A stretch of DNA of 64,000 nt, from NCBI GenBank assembly GCA_963828285.1, contig CAWHEB010000001.1, positions 62,001 to 126,000 of the forward strand, in the 5' to 3' direction. The notes under the pieces were generated by a model. That model saw only the letters and a list, made by a program, of their open reading frames with translations, did not search any database and was not told the DNA's origin. This DNA is from DAIOEK01 sp963828285 (lineage in GTDB: Bacteria > Chloroflexota > Anaerolineae > Anaerolineales > Anaerolineaceae). This document shows positions 23,352 through 34,873 of this stretch, one piece after another. The translations under genes were made by a program, and so were the position numbers. Every line of letters begins with the position of its first letter. Positions within the stretch are counted from its first letter, which is position 1.

Positions 23352-24293
23352 ATGAAAACACCCTTAATATCAGTGATTATTATTTTTTATAATTCAGCTC
23401 TTTTTCTAGACTATGCAATAGAGAGTGTAATTGCTCAAACTTTTAAAGAGTGGGAATTAATCCTTGTCGACGATGGATCAAGTGATTTAAGTACTAGTAT
23501 CGCAGAAAATGTTCTAATAATTTCCCTCAAAAAATTCATTATTATCATCATCCTGGCAACAAAAATTTAGGTACAAGTATTTCTCGAAATGCAGGTATAA
23601 AAATTGCAAGAGGGAAATATATAGCATTTCTTGAGATTTTGATGATACTTGGCCACTCAATAAATTTGAATGTCAATTTAATGCGATAGTCCAGAACCCT
23701 AGTGCCGATATTATTTTAGGGAAACTTCAAATAACTGATGAAATAAATAGCATTCCAACGTCTAATAAAATATTCCCCTTGAATTCCCATTAAATAAAAT
23801 TGTTACCCCAAAAGAGATCTATTCTAAACTTTTCCTTGATAGAAATGGATTGTTTTATACGTTAGGCAGGTTGTTTAATAAAAAAAGAAAAAATTATATC
23901 CGTAGGAGGATCTCAATAATAATCTGTCCAAGTGCAGGTGAAGATGTGTTCTTATGGGGAAAACTTGCACTATCAAGTAAATTATTTTCAATAAATGAAT
24001 GTACGCTTAATTATCGTAGACACCTGAATACTATTGGGTATAACTATCGCGATACATACCAAATATCAGCCAACATGGTTGAGGTAATTGAATGCTTAAT
24101 TGATTATGTTTTAGGTCAATCATCTGAAACGAAACTATGGGCTATTCCGATCTTAAAAAAGAACTTGTTTCATTATCACATTAGAACTTCATGGTATATA
24201 CCAAAAAAATCGTCAAACTTATTACCATATTTTATTATTCGTAGACATAGTTTATTTAGGAAAATCATTCATTTATTTAAAGACTCAAACTAA
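23352..24293 (+). pseudogene. GT2-family glycosyltransferase, frameshifted
   Basis: MKTPLISVIIIFYNSALFLD and WELILVDDGSSDLST identify the GT-A nucleotide-binding half. After breaks near 23510 and 23630, GTSISRNAGIKIARGKYIAF follows, and the metal-binding Asp text (FDDTWPLNKFE) is split at about 23640. A further shift near 23790 leads to the C-terminal part, with CPSAGEDVFLWGKLALSSKL and LNYRRHLNTIGYN, to 24293. Function as for its neighbours: transfer of one sugar of the repeat unit. Confidence 0.7.
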
Positions 24294-24416
24294 TTATTCC
24301 AAACCGTTTCATCTATTTGGTCTTTAGAATAATTTTTGGTGAAAAATTTTCAAGATTTGAAATATAGTAAATAAATTTAAAAAATTTCTTGTAAATCGAA
24401 TAAAAAGGATTTATGC

Positions 24417-25379
24417 ATGCCCACTGTTAGTATAGTTATGTCTGTATATAACGCAGAGGATTTTTTACATAAAGCGATTTGTAGTGTATTAGAACAGAGC
24501 TACCGGGATTTCGAATTTATCATTATTAATGATGGTTCAACTGACCGAAGTGAAGAAATTATTGCATCATATACTGACAAACGAATAAAGACAAAAAATC
24601 TTATAAACCATGGGCTATCATATTGTCTGAATTATGCAATTAATATTAGTAGTGGCAAGTACATAGCGCGCATGGATGCAGACGATATTTCGGAACACCT
24701 CAGGATTGAGAAACAATTTAGTTATTTAGAAAGTCATAATAAAAGTATATTAGTCGGTTGTAATTGTTGGCCTAATTGATAATGATGGTAAATTAATTAC
24801 AAAATTATACAAACCAAGTTCTGAATTGTTGATTAATAAAGAAATTTCACTCGGTATTTCACCGTTCATTCATGGATCAGTCGTATTTGACCGTGAAAAA
24901 GCAATAGCTGTTGGTCTTTACAATGAAAGGATGGTAACTATTGAAGATTGGGACCTATGGAATAAAATTAGATTTTTTGGAAATATGACAAATCTTCAAG
25001 ATTTTTTATACAAATATCGGTTATCTCCGGATGCAGTAACGGCCTTATCCAAAGGACAAAAAACTGTAAGAAATCAGATCATCAAGCGTGCAGTTCAAAA
25101 TGGTGATATCTCTGACGACGATATTATATTGTTAAAAGAATTAAAGCAAGAGAAAATAATAAGAACAAGAGCTCTGTCGTCTTTTGAGCTGGAAAAGCAG
25201 CATTAGAAAATGAATGGTATCCATTGGTAGCAAGGAAATATTTACAAAAGGCGATTAATTTATCCCCAAAGAATTTAACCATTTGGATTAACCTCATCCT
25301 TTCTTATTTGCCTAAATCTATAGTAAGCCATTGGAAGAATTATCGACTTATGAAGAGTGGGAAAACGGTTCATTATTAA
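24417..25379 (+). pseudogene. GT2-family glycosyltransferase, frameshifted
   Basis: MPTVSIVMSVYNAEDFLHKA, FEFIIINDGSTDRSEEII, and the DxD motif in YIARMDADDISEHLRIEKQ. A one-base break near 24770 is followed by IGLIDNDGKLITKLYKPSSE, the acceptor-site text VTIEDWDLWNKIRFFG, and YRLSPDAVTALSKGQ. Another break at about 25195 precedes ENEWYPLVARKYLQKAINL and the end at 25379. It is longer than its GT2 neighbours because of the C-terminal helical extension. Confidence 0.75.
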
Positions 25380-25416
25380 AAATTAGCTATTATTTTATGT
25401 ATTTGGTGGGATAGCT

Positions 25417-26518
25417 TTGGGAAAAAATAAAATTCGAGTTTTTTTACAAATTCTCTCCAATGGTAAATATGGAGGAGCAGAAAAGTCAGTTCAATGGTTT
25501 GCTGAACTGGCTAACCGTGATATTTTTGATTACTATTTTTTATTTTTATTTGACGGAGGTCCGATTCAGCGATCGATAGTGGATTTAGGATATCCTACCG
25601 AAGTAATGAAATGGAGAAATGGGTATTCAATTTTGGGGAGGTTCAGGTTACTAAAATATCTATGGTCACTAAAACCAGATTTAATCCATGATCATGGAGA
25701 AACGCCATCAGTAAGGGTTCTCATAAAATTAATTTATGCAGCTCCAATAATTAGTACTCAACATAGAAGCATTCAAAAATCCAATAATATTATTAAAAAT
25801 ATTCTGCTATTTTTTGATGATAAAGCTACATCACTTGTAATTGCAAATTCAAATTATACTGCGAATAATTATGAGGCATTTCATAAAAAGTCAAAGAACA
25901 AAATTAGAACTATATTTCTAGGAATCAATCCAGATCATTACGTACATACTTCTGACAAATATATAGTCAAATCAAATGATACTGAGAAAGTAAGAATTAT
26001 TTTTATAGGAAGGTTAGAAGAAGACAAAGGTGCATTACATCTCCCCTTCTTGTTAGATCATTAGTTGACAAAGGGCAAGATGTTTTATTACAGGTTATTG
26101 GTGATGGACCGATGTTACAAAACTGCAAAAAACTATCTGATGAACTAAATATATCAACACACATTGATTTTTTAGGATGGAAAGGCGATATTAATCAATA
26201 CTTATTAAAATGGGATTCTGCTTAGTATCTGTAACATTGTGTGATGAAACTTTTGGGTTAGTTGCAACTGAAGCTATTGCGTGTGGCATACCAGTAGTTG
26301 CTTATGCAAGTGGTGCGATACCTGAAGTATTAGCAACATCTCCTTATGGCCAAATAATTCCCAAAGGAGATTACACGGCAATGGCTGATTACATCATCAA
26401 GAATGTTTATCTTTTCCGCAAATGTGACAAGCTAAAAGGTTATCTATATATTAGCAAAAACTACAACATCAGAACAACTGTTGCAAAGGTTGAGCAAGCT
26501 TATCTCGATTATATATAA
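25417..26518 (+). pseudogene. GT4-family glycosyltransferase, frameshifted
   Basis: TTG start at 25417 (GKNKIRVFLQILSNG) is uncertain. The N-terminal Rossmann half has YGGAEKSVQWFAELA and DLIHDHGETPSVRVL. VRIIFIGRLEEDKGALHL opens the donor-binding half. It breaks near 26050, continues VDKGQDVLLQVIGDGPMLQN and HIDFLGWKGDINQYL, then breaks again at about 26225 before ETFGLVATEAIACGIPVVAY, the GT4 E-x7-E region, and SGAIPEVL. This is a retaining GT-B enzyme; sugar unknown. Confidence 0.75.
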
Positions 26519-26540
26519 AAAAACTCGGGAAAAATATGAA

Positions 26541-27400
26541 ATGAACAAACTCATGAGCCTGGATAATGTAAGGATCTTTGTTATGCAAAAAATAGGTCGT
26601 TATAACTTGTCAGAAATTTCATTGAACCGATTATTCTCAGCATTACTCCTTAGGGGGAAAGAAATACCACAGGATCTTTCATGGAAATTTAGCCAGTTCT
26701 CCCCAGCTAACTCAGCGAAAATCAGGAACTATAAAGGGATACATGAAGGAGAAAGGTGCTTTATTGTTGCAAATGGACCAAGTCTACAAAAGACGAATCT
26801 AGATTTACTTGCGCACGAAAAGACTATTGGAATGAATAGGATCTATTTAAATTTTGATAAAACCTCATTCCGGCCAACATACTTCACCGCAGTAAATGAA
26901 TTGATATTAGAACAATTCGCAGGTGAAATTTCTAATTTAACAATGCCGAAATTCCTAAATTGGAATAGACGGAATAATTATGATACTAACGACAGTAGCA
27001 ATATATTTCTAAAGTCAAAAATGGTTATTAACGACACCTTTCAAAAAGATATTGCAAAACCATTAGTAGTTGGAGGAACAGTCACTTTTGTTGCATTGCA
27101 GATTGCCTTCTATATGGGTTTTTCAAAGGTCGTAATCATTGGATTAGATCATAAGTATGCAGAAAAAGGTACACCAAATAAAACAGAGATAAGAACAACT
27201 TCAGCGTGATCACGCAGTCACTTTCATCCGAATTACTTCCCCAAAGGTATTAAGTGGCAATTACCAGATCTTCTCAGATCAGAAATTGATTTTGAAATTG
27301 CTAGATCTACGAATCTAATGGACAGGAAATACTCGACGCGACTATTGGCGGAAATTGTCCAATTTTTAAAAAAGTTGATTACCTTTCCTTGTTGGATTAA
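26541..27400 (+). pseudogene. MptE-like (DUF115) Rossmann-fold protein, frameshifted
   Basis: ATG 26541 (MNKLMSLDNVRIF). GERCFIVANGPSLQKTNLDL, KTIGMNRIYLNF, PTYFTAVNE and PLVVGGTVTFVALQIAFYMG, then VVIIGLDHKYAEKG, match DUF115/6-hydroxymethylpterin diphosphokinase MptE-like proteins, common in glycan and flagellin glycosylation loci and thought to act in sugar transfer or synthesis. A one-base break near 27205 precedes a tail in another frame (FHPNYFPKGIKWQLPDLLRS) ending KVDYLSLLD at 27400. Confidence 0.65.
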
Positions 27401-27446
27401 TAATTCCAATCATATAACTAAATCACAAATTTTCCCAGGGGATTTT

Positions 27447-28540
27447 ATGAATTTCGAGCTGATTTCATCATGTTTGAATCGAATTTCGATAAATAATAGC
27501 AAGGATTCATTGTTTTTCGAAAAAAGGGTATTAGTTACCGGTGGAGCTGGTTTTATCGGTTCCTGGCTTGTCGAGGCACTAGTACGCCTCGGAGCTGAAG
27601 TATTCGTAGTCGATAATCTATGGCGTGGTTCTCTGGATAACCTAAAAAAGGAAGATGGAAGCTATTGGATCCCAGTGGATGATCATTTCATTTTAGGTGA
27701 CCTTAGGGATTACCACGTGGCTCGCTTCAGCAGTAATGAAATCCAAACCGGACATCATCTATCATCTAGCCGATATTGTAGCCGGTGTGGATTATGTTTT
27801 CTCCAATGAACCCTTTGTTTATAGGGCTAATATCCTTATCAATACGAATGTCTTCGCAGCAGCCCAGGAAGCGAAAGTTCCAAACCTGATATATCTGGGT
27901 ACAGCTTGCAGCTACCCTCGTCAACTACAAGAAAATCTGGCAGTGTACCTCTTGTAGAAGAACAGGTATATCCAGCTAACCCAGAATCCTCTTATGGCTG
28001 GTCGAAGAGTTAAGTGGCGAATATGAAGTCGAATTAATTGGGAAAAATTCAGAAATGAATGTTGGAATTCTAAGATTACATAACGTCTACGGTCCACGAG
28101 CGATCTTTCAAAAAAACGATCACAGGCAAGAAGGCGATTCCAAGCCTGATCCGCAAAGCAGTCCGCTACCCGGAAGAAGAATCAATGTATGGGGATCTGG
28201 CAAACAGGCCAGAAATTTTGTGTTTGTTGGTGATGTGATCGAAGCTTTGTGTACGTTTACCGTTGCAAGGAATGAATGAAGGTCCCATTCAAATTGCTTC
28301 CGGGCATGAGAATGACAATTGCTGAAATTGCTGAGACGATCATTCGAATTAGCGGGAAAGATATCCCACTAAAATTTGATACGTCCAAACCGGAAGGCGA
28401 TGTTGGTCGTTCAGGAAATTATGATAAGGCAAAACGGATTTTAGGTTGGGATGTCTCGACGAATTGGAAGATGGACTTGTCAGCAAACCTATGAATGGCA
28501 AGAGATCAAATCAATTGGAAAAACAGGTAAACCTGGATGA
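27447..28540 (+). pseudogene. NAD-dependent nucleotide-sugar epimerase/dehydratase, frameshifted
   Basis: The NAD-binding motif GGAGFIGSWLVEALV falls near residue 32 after RVLVT, followed by VVDNLWRGSLDNLK and GDLRDY. After a break at about 27720, PDIIYHLADIVAGVDYVFSN follows, then GTACSYPRQLQ (the catalytic Ser region). Breaks near 27920-28010 disturb the YxxxK motif (PESSYGWSK-like text is visible). LRLHNVYGP, FVFVGDVIEAL and the C-terminal RSGNYDKAKRILGWD complete the extended-SDR fold. The gene overlaps the next start as ATGA. The exact nucleotide sugar is unclear. Confidence 0.75.
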
Positions 28541-29277
28541 TTAAGATGAATATGCTTGGCATCAATCTGGATTGCATATCATATGAGGATATGTACCGAA
28601 TTTTGACCAGATGGCTGAAAGATAAAACTACACGGTCCCATCGACTGGCAGTGGTTAATGTCCATATTTGTGTATCCTCACTGTTCAATAAGAAGTTACG
28701 CGATATGTATAACTCTGCTGACTTGATTGGTATCGATAGCATGCCTTTCACCAAATGGGCTCGAGCTTCTACAATAAGAAAGCGTAGATCTGAAATGCAC
28801 CCGACATACTTTGCATGTCAGCAGCAAGGCAAAAGAAAAAAAGTACTCCTTTTTCCTCTATGGTGGGTTTCCTGCTCGACGGACAATATTGAAAAATTCC
28901 TCAAGTCTCGGTATGAAGGAGTCAATATTGTTGGGAAGTATTCACCACCATTTAGACCATTAACTCAAGAAGAAGACGATGACAATTTGTAAAGTGATTA
29001 ATGATGCTAAACCTGATTTCTTATGGATCGGTTTAGGTTCTCCAAAACAGGATATTTCGATTCAAGAACATCAGGAAAAAATCCGAGAGAAGTATTATTG
29101 TACCGTCAGGTGCTACCTTTGATTTTTATAGTGGCAGGATCAAGACAAGCACCTCCCTGGGTTCGAAATGCTTGCATTGAATGGCTATTACGATTAACTC
29201 AAGACTTCAAACGCCTTTGGGTTCGATATACTGTTTTCAATATTATTTTTGTGTTTATGTCTTCTTGCTACAAATAA
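28537..29277 (+). pseudogene. WecG/TagA/CpsF-family glycosyltransferase, frameshifted
   Basis: Starts MIKMNMLGINLDCISYEDMY. AVVNVHICVSSLFNKKLRDM and ADLIGIDSMPFTKWA form the family's N-terminal half (the usual active-site Asp lies in the D-x-x-P text). After breaks near 28790-28870, NIEKFLKSRYEGVNIVGKYS continues. Another break at about 28990 precedes PDFLWIGLGSPKQDISIQEH, then APPWVRNACIEWLLRL and the end at 29277. Family members add N-acetylmannosamine or related sugars to lipid-linked intermediates (GT26). Confidence 0.75.
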
Positions 29278-29382
29278 CAAAGGTAGTTTCTTTTGATAAC
29301 GAAGGTCTCTGAAATTCTTCGTCAAAGAACATCATTAGGCAATTATTAAAACGCGGATTTATTTTTCTCCGGGGGAGAATTC

Positions 29383-30856
29383 ATGAATGAAGAATTATTA
29401 GGGACCAAATTTCAAGTTTATACACCGGATATTCGCAAGGGCGAATGGGTCCGCAGCCGGCGCACATATATGTCGCTGTTCCTGGCGGCTGCCGATCTGT
29501 TCGGTTTCAGTATTGCCTGGGTACTGGCGCTTCTGCTGAGGTTCACGGTCACCGGGCTGCCAATCCCCAATGAATACCGGGCAGACATGATCCTGCTGCC
29601 TTTTATCCTGCTGGTCAACCATTTTACCGGGTTATACAATCACAATATCTCGGAGGTTGAAGAACTGCGGCGGTTGTTGAAATCCATTTCCACCTATTTC
29701 CTGGTCGGGTTCGCGGTCATGTTCCTGGTCAAAGAAGGGGAAGTGATCAGCCGTCTGGTGATCGCCTATGCATGGACGCTCTCGCTGATCCTGCTGCCAC
29801 TGCTACGGGAGGCAGTCCGCACGATGTTGGTACGGTTCGGTCAGTGGGGAGAGCCAGTGGTGATCTTCGGCAACGGCAGGCTGGGGAATGAAGTGGCTGC
29901 CTATCTGCGTGCCCATCCGCGCATGGGGTACAACCCGGTGGGGGTGGTGGACAGGCGCAAAGTGGAGCGGAATCCATGCGCAGATGGAAAGGTGATCCAC
30001 GATGCAGAGATCTTCACCAATGGCAACAAAATCCCGTCCTGGATGCAGGGAGTCCGCACGGCATTTGTGGTGACACCGGAAACAAGCCAATCGGTGCACG
30101 ATATGTTGATCGGCAAGCAGACCATCCGCTTCGAACAGCTCATATTGGTCCGCAGTGCAGAGCGGGTCGGCAGTCTGTGGGTGCAGCCGCTGGATATTGG
30201 CGGCATTCTGGGATTGGAAGTCGGTCAGAATCTGCTGAACCGCAACCAACTGAACGTCAAACGGTTCATGGATCTGATGTTGATCTTCCTATCGCTGCCG
30301 GTGCTGGTCCCATTGCTGGCGATCGTCGCATTGATCATCAAGTTGGATTCCCCGGGCGGAGTGCTTTACTATCAAGACCGGGTGGGTTATGGCGGAAAAA
30401 TGTTCAAGTTTTGGAAATTCCGCTCGATGTATTTGGGCGCTGAGGAGAAATTGCAGGAATACCTTGACGCGAATCCCGATAAGAAAGCGGAGTACGAAGT
30501 CAACCACAAGCTGAAGAACGATCCGCGGGTAACACGGTTCGGCAAGATCATCCGCAAGCTGAGCATCGATGAGCTTCCGCAGTTGATGAATGTGATCCGC
30601 GGAGAGATGAGCTCTGGTAGGTCCGCGCCCGTTCATGGCCGAGGAGATCGGATTTTACGATAAATGTTATTCGCTCTATACTTATGTACAACCGGGAGTC
30701 ACTGGTCTATGGCAGATCTCAGGCCGCAGCAATGTCGATTACAACACGCGGGTGAGCCTGGATGATTATTATCTGCGCAACTGGTCCATCTGGCTGGACA
30801 TACACATTCTCATCCGCACACTGATGGTGGTCATCCGCGGGCGAGGTTCGTATTAG
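29383..30856 (+). pseudogene. WbaP-type undecaprenyl-phosphate sugar-1-phosphate transferase, one frameshift
   Basis: A strong GGGGGAG ribosome-binding site precedes ATG 29383. Five hydrophobic segments in the first ~150 residues, a CoA-binding-like middle (VVIFGNGRLGNEVAAYL), then the catalytic polyprenyl glycosylphosphotransferase domain: KRFMDLMLIFLSLPVL, YYQDRVGYGGKMFKFWKFRS and RKLSIDELPQLMNVIRGEMS. A one-base insertion near 30612 breaks SLVGPRPFMAEEIGF; the remainder (GVTGLWQISGRSNVDYNTR) runs in the second frame to 30856. It starts glycan assembly by loading the first sugar phosphate on undecaprenyl phosphate. The DNA returns to high GC here. Only one break, so the gene may be intact in the organism. 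Confidence 0.8.
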
Positions 30857-30871
30857 GAAAATGAAAAGAGC

Positions 30872-31363
30872 ATGAAATTACGTCTGGTGTGGTTGTGGGT
30901 TCCGGTGGTGTTGTGGGCGGGGGTGATCTTCTACTTCTCGTCCTATTCGGACCCGGTCTACTCCCCGGTGGTCAGCGAGATCGGGCAGGAAGTGGAAACG
31001 ATCGACATCCCCGATGTGTCCATCCGCCCGTATTTGCCGCAATTCACGCTGAAGCAGATCTCGACACTGGCGAACAGCTCCGAGTTGGTCAGGCGGGCTA
31101 TGCACCTGACATTGTATTTGATTTTGGGGATATTGCTGGCGCGCGCGCTCATGAACACGATGGTCCAGCACGCTGTGTGGTGGGCAATGGGAAGTGCAAG
31201 TCTGTATGCCTTAAGTGACGAATTCCACCAGCGATTTGTCCCGCGCCGGACGTTCCAATGGCTCGATATCGCCTTTGACGTGCTCGGCGCAGTGCTGGGG
31301 ATATTGCTCTACCGCTGGGTCAAGTCCCATAAACAACAACGCAACCTGAATAAAACAACATGA
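30872..31363 (+). CDS. VanZ-like membrane protein
   Basis: 163 residues with four hydrophobic helices (about 4-22, 78-97, 103-120, 130-150). The motif YALSDEFHQRFVPRRTFQWLD is characteristic of VanZ-family proteins (printed 21-residue span begins at residue 113; key residues D117, E118, H120, P124, R126). VanZ members are linked to teicoplanin tolerance and are common in polysaccharide loci, where their job is unclear. Its stop overlaps the next start as ATGA. Confidence 0.8.
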   Translation: MKLRLVWLWVPVVLWAGVIFYFSSYSDPVYSPVVSEIGQEVETIDIPDVSIRPYLPQFTLKQISTLANSSELVRRAMHLTLYLILGILLARALMNTMVQHAVWWAMGSASLYALSDEFHQRFVPRRTFQWLDIAFDVLGAVLGILLYRWVKSHKQQRNLNKTT

Positions 31364-32289
31364 TGATCAAAAAAACCTCTGTGATTTGTCCCAATCTCGG
31401 CCTGAAACACGATGACGCGACCTCGTTTGCCTATCCGTCGGTGGGGAACTACTGCCACAACTGCAAAGTACCCACAGTCCCCGCGGAAGAGCACCAGTCG
31501 GAATACTGCCTGTCCGCGAAGCATGAGACCTGTCCGGTCTTCCTGAGCGCGAAGAATCTGCCGTTCCCCGATGAGCTGCGATCCGAGTCGATCCAAATTG
31601 GGATATTCGATACCATCCGCGGCAAATTGGTGTGGATCATCCCCGCGATTGTGGTGATCATCCTCGCATCGTATTTTCTGTCCATTTTCATACGCACCAA
31701 TCAAATGGAAGCACAGCTCTCAACAATGGAAGTGGTAACCGCGACCGCGATTGTGGAAAACGTGGTCATCCCTGTTACCGGGGAATCGACTACAGCAGCG
31801 CCAATCCCCGCAACACAAACGCCTGTTCCGCCCACGCTGGCACCTTCCGCGACTGCGCAAGTCGAGCAGTCCCAATTGCCGGTGGTGGATGAGACCGCGG
31901 CAGTCGAATCCGCGCAAGGGTTGGAGTTCGACACGCCTTTCATGGTCAACGGACAAAGTTACCTGATCCACATGGTAAAGAACGGCGAGAATTACGAAGT
32001 ACTGGCGAAGAAATACAACACCACCATTGATATCATCATGACGATCAACTACAAGGCGATCTCGCCATTGTGGGCGAAATCCGTGATCGTCATTGCCCCC
32101 GGATTGACGGTCGATGACGGAACAATCCCTGCCCTGGAAACGTATCAGGTGTTCGAACAATCCACGGATATGGAAACTCTCGCTGCTGAGAATGAAGCTG
32201 ACACCGAGCAGATGAAGCTGTTCAATCAATGCAAGAACAATTGTGAGTTTGAAAACGGCGATTGGGTGCTGATCCCACACGCCCGGTAA
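31360..32289 (+). CDS. Membrane-anchored LysM protein with Cys-rich N-terminal head
   Basis: 309 residues. The cytoplasmic head has CPNLGLKHDDATSFAYPS, then NYCHNC, EYCL and TCPVF: six Cys/His positions in a pattern I recall from Anaerolineae LysM proteins, suggesting a metal-binding fold. A single helix (IIPAIVVIILASYFLSIFI, about 91-109) is followed by a Thr/Pro/Ala linker. A LysM-like segment (SYLIHMVKNGENYEVLAKKY) and a second (YQVFEQSTDMETLAAENEAD) should bind peptidoglycan-type glycans. It probably couples envelope glycan to the neighbouring export system (inference). Intact. Confidence 0.8.
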   Translation: MMIKKTSVICPNLGLKHDDATSFAYPSVGNYCHNCKVPTVPAEEHQSEYCLSAKHETCPVFLSAKNLPFPDELRSESIQIGIFDTIRGKLVWIIPAIVVIILASYFLSIFIRTNQMEAQLSTMEVVTATAIVENVVIPVTGESTTAAPIPATQTPVPPTLAPSATAQVEQSQLPVVDETAAVESAQGLEFDTPFMVNGQSYLIHMVKNGENYEVLAKKYNTTIDIIMTINYKAISPLWAKSVIVIAPGLTVDDGTIPALETYQVFEQSTDMETLAAENEADTEQMKLFNQCKNNCEFENGDWVLIPHAR

Positions 32290-32308
32290 GGATGCTAGGG
32301 GACTGAGT

Positions 32309-32788
32309 ATGCCAACGATAATCTGTGTTTGCACCGCAAATATGTTCCGCTCACCACTGGCAGCAGCCATTCTGCAGCGCGAGATCGAACAAAAGGATGA
32401 TCCCTCCGAGTGGATTGTCCGCAGCGCAGGGACGTGGACGATGAACGGATCTCCGCCACCGCCGATCACCCGACAGGCAGCGGATCGTCTGGGATTGTTC
32501 GGCATGGAATCCCATAGGACGACACAGCTTGACGAAAGTCTACTGGACGAATGCGACTTGATCCTGGTGATGGAATCGAATCACAAGGAAGCAATTGTCA
32601 GCGAATTCGCCAAGGTCAAAGAACGTGTATTCCTGTTGTCTGAACTCGCTGAAGGAAAAATATACGATATCCCCGATCCCACCATCCCCGAGATTAACGC
32701 GGACGAAGTGGCTGATGAGTTGGCCAAATTGATCACCACCGGTTACAGGAATATTCTGGATAAAGCATACTTACTGTCTGAGCGGTAA
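32309..32788 (+). CDS. Low-molecular-weight protein tyrosine phosphatase (Wzb-like)
   Basis: A 159-residue LMW-PTP fold. The P-loop C8-x5-R14-S15 is in ICVCTANMFRSPLAAA, differing from the usual C-x-G-N-x-C-R by lacking the second Cys. The general-acid Asp lies in YDIPDPTIPE. In polysaccharide loci these enzymes dephosphorylate the tyrosine tail of the Wzc-type kinase, here about 16 kb upstream. It follows the LysM gene closely and appears intact. Confidence 0.85.
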   Translation: MPTIICVCTANMFRSPLAAAILQREIEQKDDPSEWIVRSAGTWTMNGSPPPPITRQAADRLGLFGMESHRTTQLDESLLDECDLILVMESNHKEAIVSEFAKVKERVFLLSELAEGKIYDIPDPTIPEINADEVADELAKLITTGYRNILDKAYLLSER

Positions 32789-32818
32789 AAGGAAAGCAGA
32801 CCGCGGTAAAAAATCCAC

Positions 32819-34763
32819 ATTTGGGAAAATAAGATAAAAACTAAAAAGATCATCACACTGTCAATCTGGGCAGTTCTATTTGCTTTGGTTCTCTGGGTCA
32901 GCATTAGTATCTACACCCGTGTCACATCGGTGAAATCCAAAGTTTCTAACCTGATGGCGGCCACATCGGAATTGAATACTATGGTCCAGTCCAAGGATCT
33001 GGACATTGTTCGAGGGAAAGCATTGATCCATGGGGCGTCTGAGGATCTCCTTTCCATTCAATCACAGGTTAAACCTTTCTATGGACTCTTCGACTTTATG
33101 AGCACATGGCCATGGGTTGGCAAGTATGCTGGACAAACAGAACCGGTTGTTGAGTATGCTGTCCACCTGGTTTCCGCTGTGGATAATCTGGCTTACCTGG
33201 CAGATCCGATGAATGATGGTCCACTTTATGAGAAACGAAGTTTTCAGGTGGTCAAACAGATCAACGCCAACCAGGATCGCGTGATCGCGGCTGAACTCCA
33301 CTTGCAGCAGGCGGAACGGTCATATCAGAACATCGAATTATCGACCTTTCCTGAGGATATTCAGGAAAAACTGCAAAAAACCTGGCAGATGCAGCCGTTG
33401 ATGATAGAAGCAATTGCTGCCTTGAAATTGGTCCCAGCCATGACAGGGTCATCCAAACCGGTTACTTACCTGGTGATTCTGCAGAATTCTGATGAATTAC
33501 GTCCAACCGGTGGATTTATCACTTCGTTTGGTTTAGTCCGAATGGAACAAGGCGTGGTCACTCTGCTGGAATTCGAAGATTCAACCAAAACCAGCTACAT
33601 TTCCGAGTGGGTAAATGCCCCCGAGCCGCTAAAACAAATTCTCATGGCGCACTATTGGCTTGCGCGGGATGCAAATTGGTCACCCTCTTTCCCGGAATCC
33701 GCTGAACAGGTCAGTCATCTCTATAGCCTGACCAGAGGAGTGGAAACCGATGGCGTAATCGCTCTGAATCAAGCTTCTCTGGAAGCGTTGTTAAGTTTCA
33801 CAGGACCGATAAACGTGAATGGCAAGAATGTCTCAACGGAAAATGTCCGCGCATATATGATTTCCGAGAAAATGGAAGCGATTGAGGCAGGGGAAGCAGT
33901 AAACCGTAAGGAATTCATCACTCCGCTGGTTAAGTCGCTCATTGAGAACGTATCCCAAAAAGTTGGGAAAGATAATCTGATCCAATTCACGAAGTTGACA
34001 CTCCAAATGGCAAAACAGGGAAATCTGTTAATCTATTCTAAAAATCCGGATATCGAAAATCTGCTGACGAAGTATCAGCTCGATGGGGAGTTGCATCCCG
34101 GTGCAGGCGATAACCTCATGCTAGTGGATGCCAATATTGGCTACAGCAAATTGGATCAGGTGGTTAAACCGTTCTGTGACCTATACTGTTGACCTGACTG
34201 ATCCCAATGCCCCGAAATCACGTGTTGAAGTTCTTTACACGAACCCGACTGAAGGATCTGTGGTCTGTAAACAAGGCGGAGATGAACGGAGTGAATCCAC
34301 TGTTTTGTATATGCCACCCAGTTGTTACTGGACGTTTTGGCGGATCCTGGGTTCAGAAGGAACAACAATGTCATTCGTCAGTTCACCTGGTTTTGACGAT
34401 TCTGTCTTCCTTGATGGGTTTGCCTGGAGTTAGGATGTTGAGTCGGTGAACCGGGAAGATGGATTAAATGAGGTTTCCGGACTATTGATCGTACCAACAA
34501 AAACCACATCCACCTTGGTTTTGGAACGTGAACTACCTGCATCAGTAATAGAACAGCAGCCCAATGGTTTTGTGTACCAGCTTGATATTCGAAAACAGCC
34601 AGGGATATCCCAATTGCCGTTTCTGTTGAAAGTTCTTCTACCCGAAGGAGCATCTGTCGCTACGGCAGAGACGAATATTCCAATGAGCAAAGATGGGGAT
34701 GGGTGGGTTTGGAAAAACTCCATCGTAGAAACATCCACATCGATTCTGGTCAGTTTTAAATAA
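32819..34763 (+). pseudogene. DUF4012 membrane-anchored protein, frameshifted near its 3' end
   Basis: One N-terminal helix (IITLSIWAVLFALVLWVSIS) precedes a large extracytoplasmic domain. The text YLVILQNSDELRPTGGFITS followed by FGLVRMEQG is diagnostic of DUF4012 proteins, common in Chloroflexota and Actinobacteria glycan loci; function unknown. No good start codon is evident: TTG 32885 would remove the helix start, while the frame is open back to an ATT at 32819. One-base breaks near 34165 and a TAG with frame change at about 34430 separate the last ~200 codons (YTVDLTDPNAPKSRVEVLYT and GFVYQLDIRKQPGISQLPF) to 34763. Confidence 0.75.
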
Positions 34764-34805
34764 TTATCCTATGCAACTTTTTACTCAAATAAACTAATCA
34801 ATCCA

Positions 34806-34836
34806 TTGACAGTATTCCCTTTAAAAAAACTATTGT
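34806..34836 (+). promoter_or_regulatory. Possible promoter of the LuxR-type regulator
   Basis: A perfect -35 TTGACA (34806-34811) is followed 19 bp later by TATTGT, a loose -10. The spacing is long, so use would depend on an activator, or the true -10 is a neighbouring AT-rich hexamer. Confidence 0.3.
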
Positions 34837-34873
34837 TTGGTTCAGTCAATCATGGAAAAAGCAGGTGACTATT

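Noticed and set aside
31720..32505. 261-codon minus-strand ORF
   Set aside because: Antisense to the LysM and phosphatase genes, both supported by motifs; no family text in the antisense frame.
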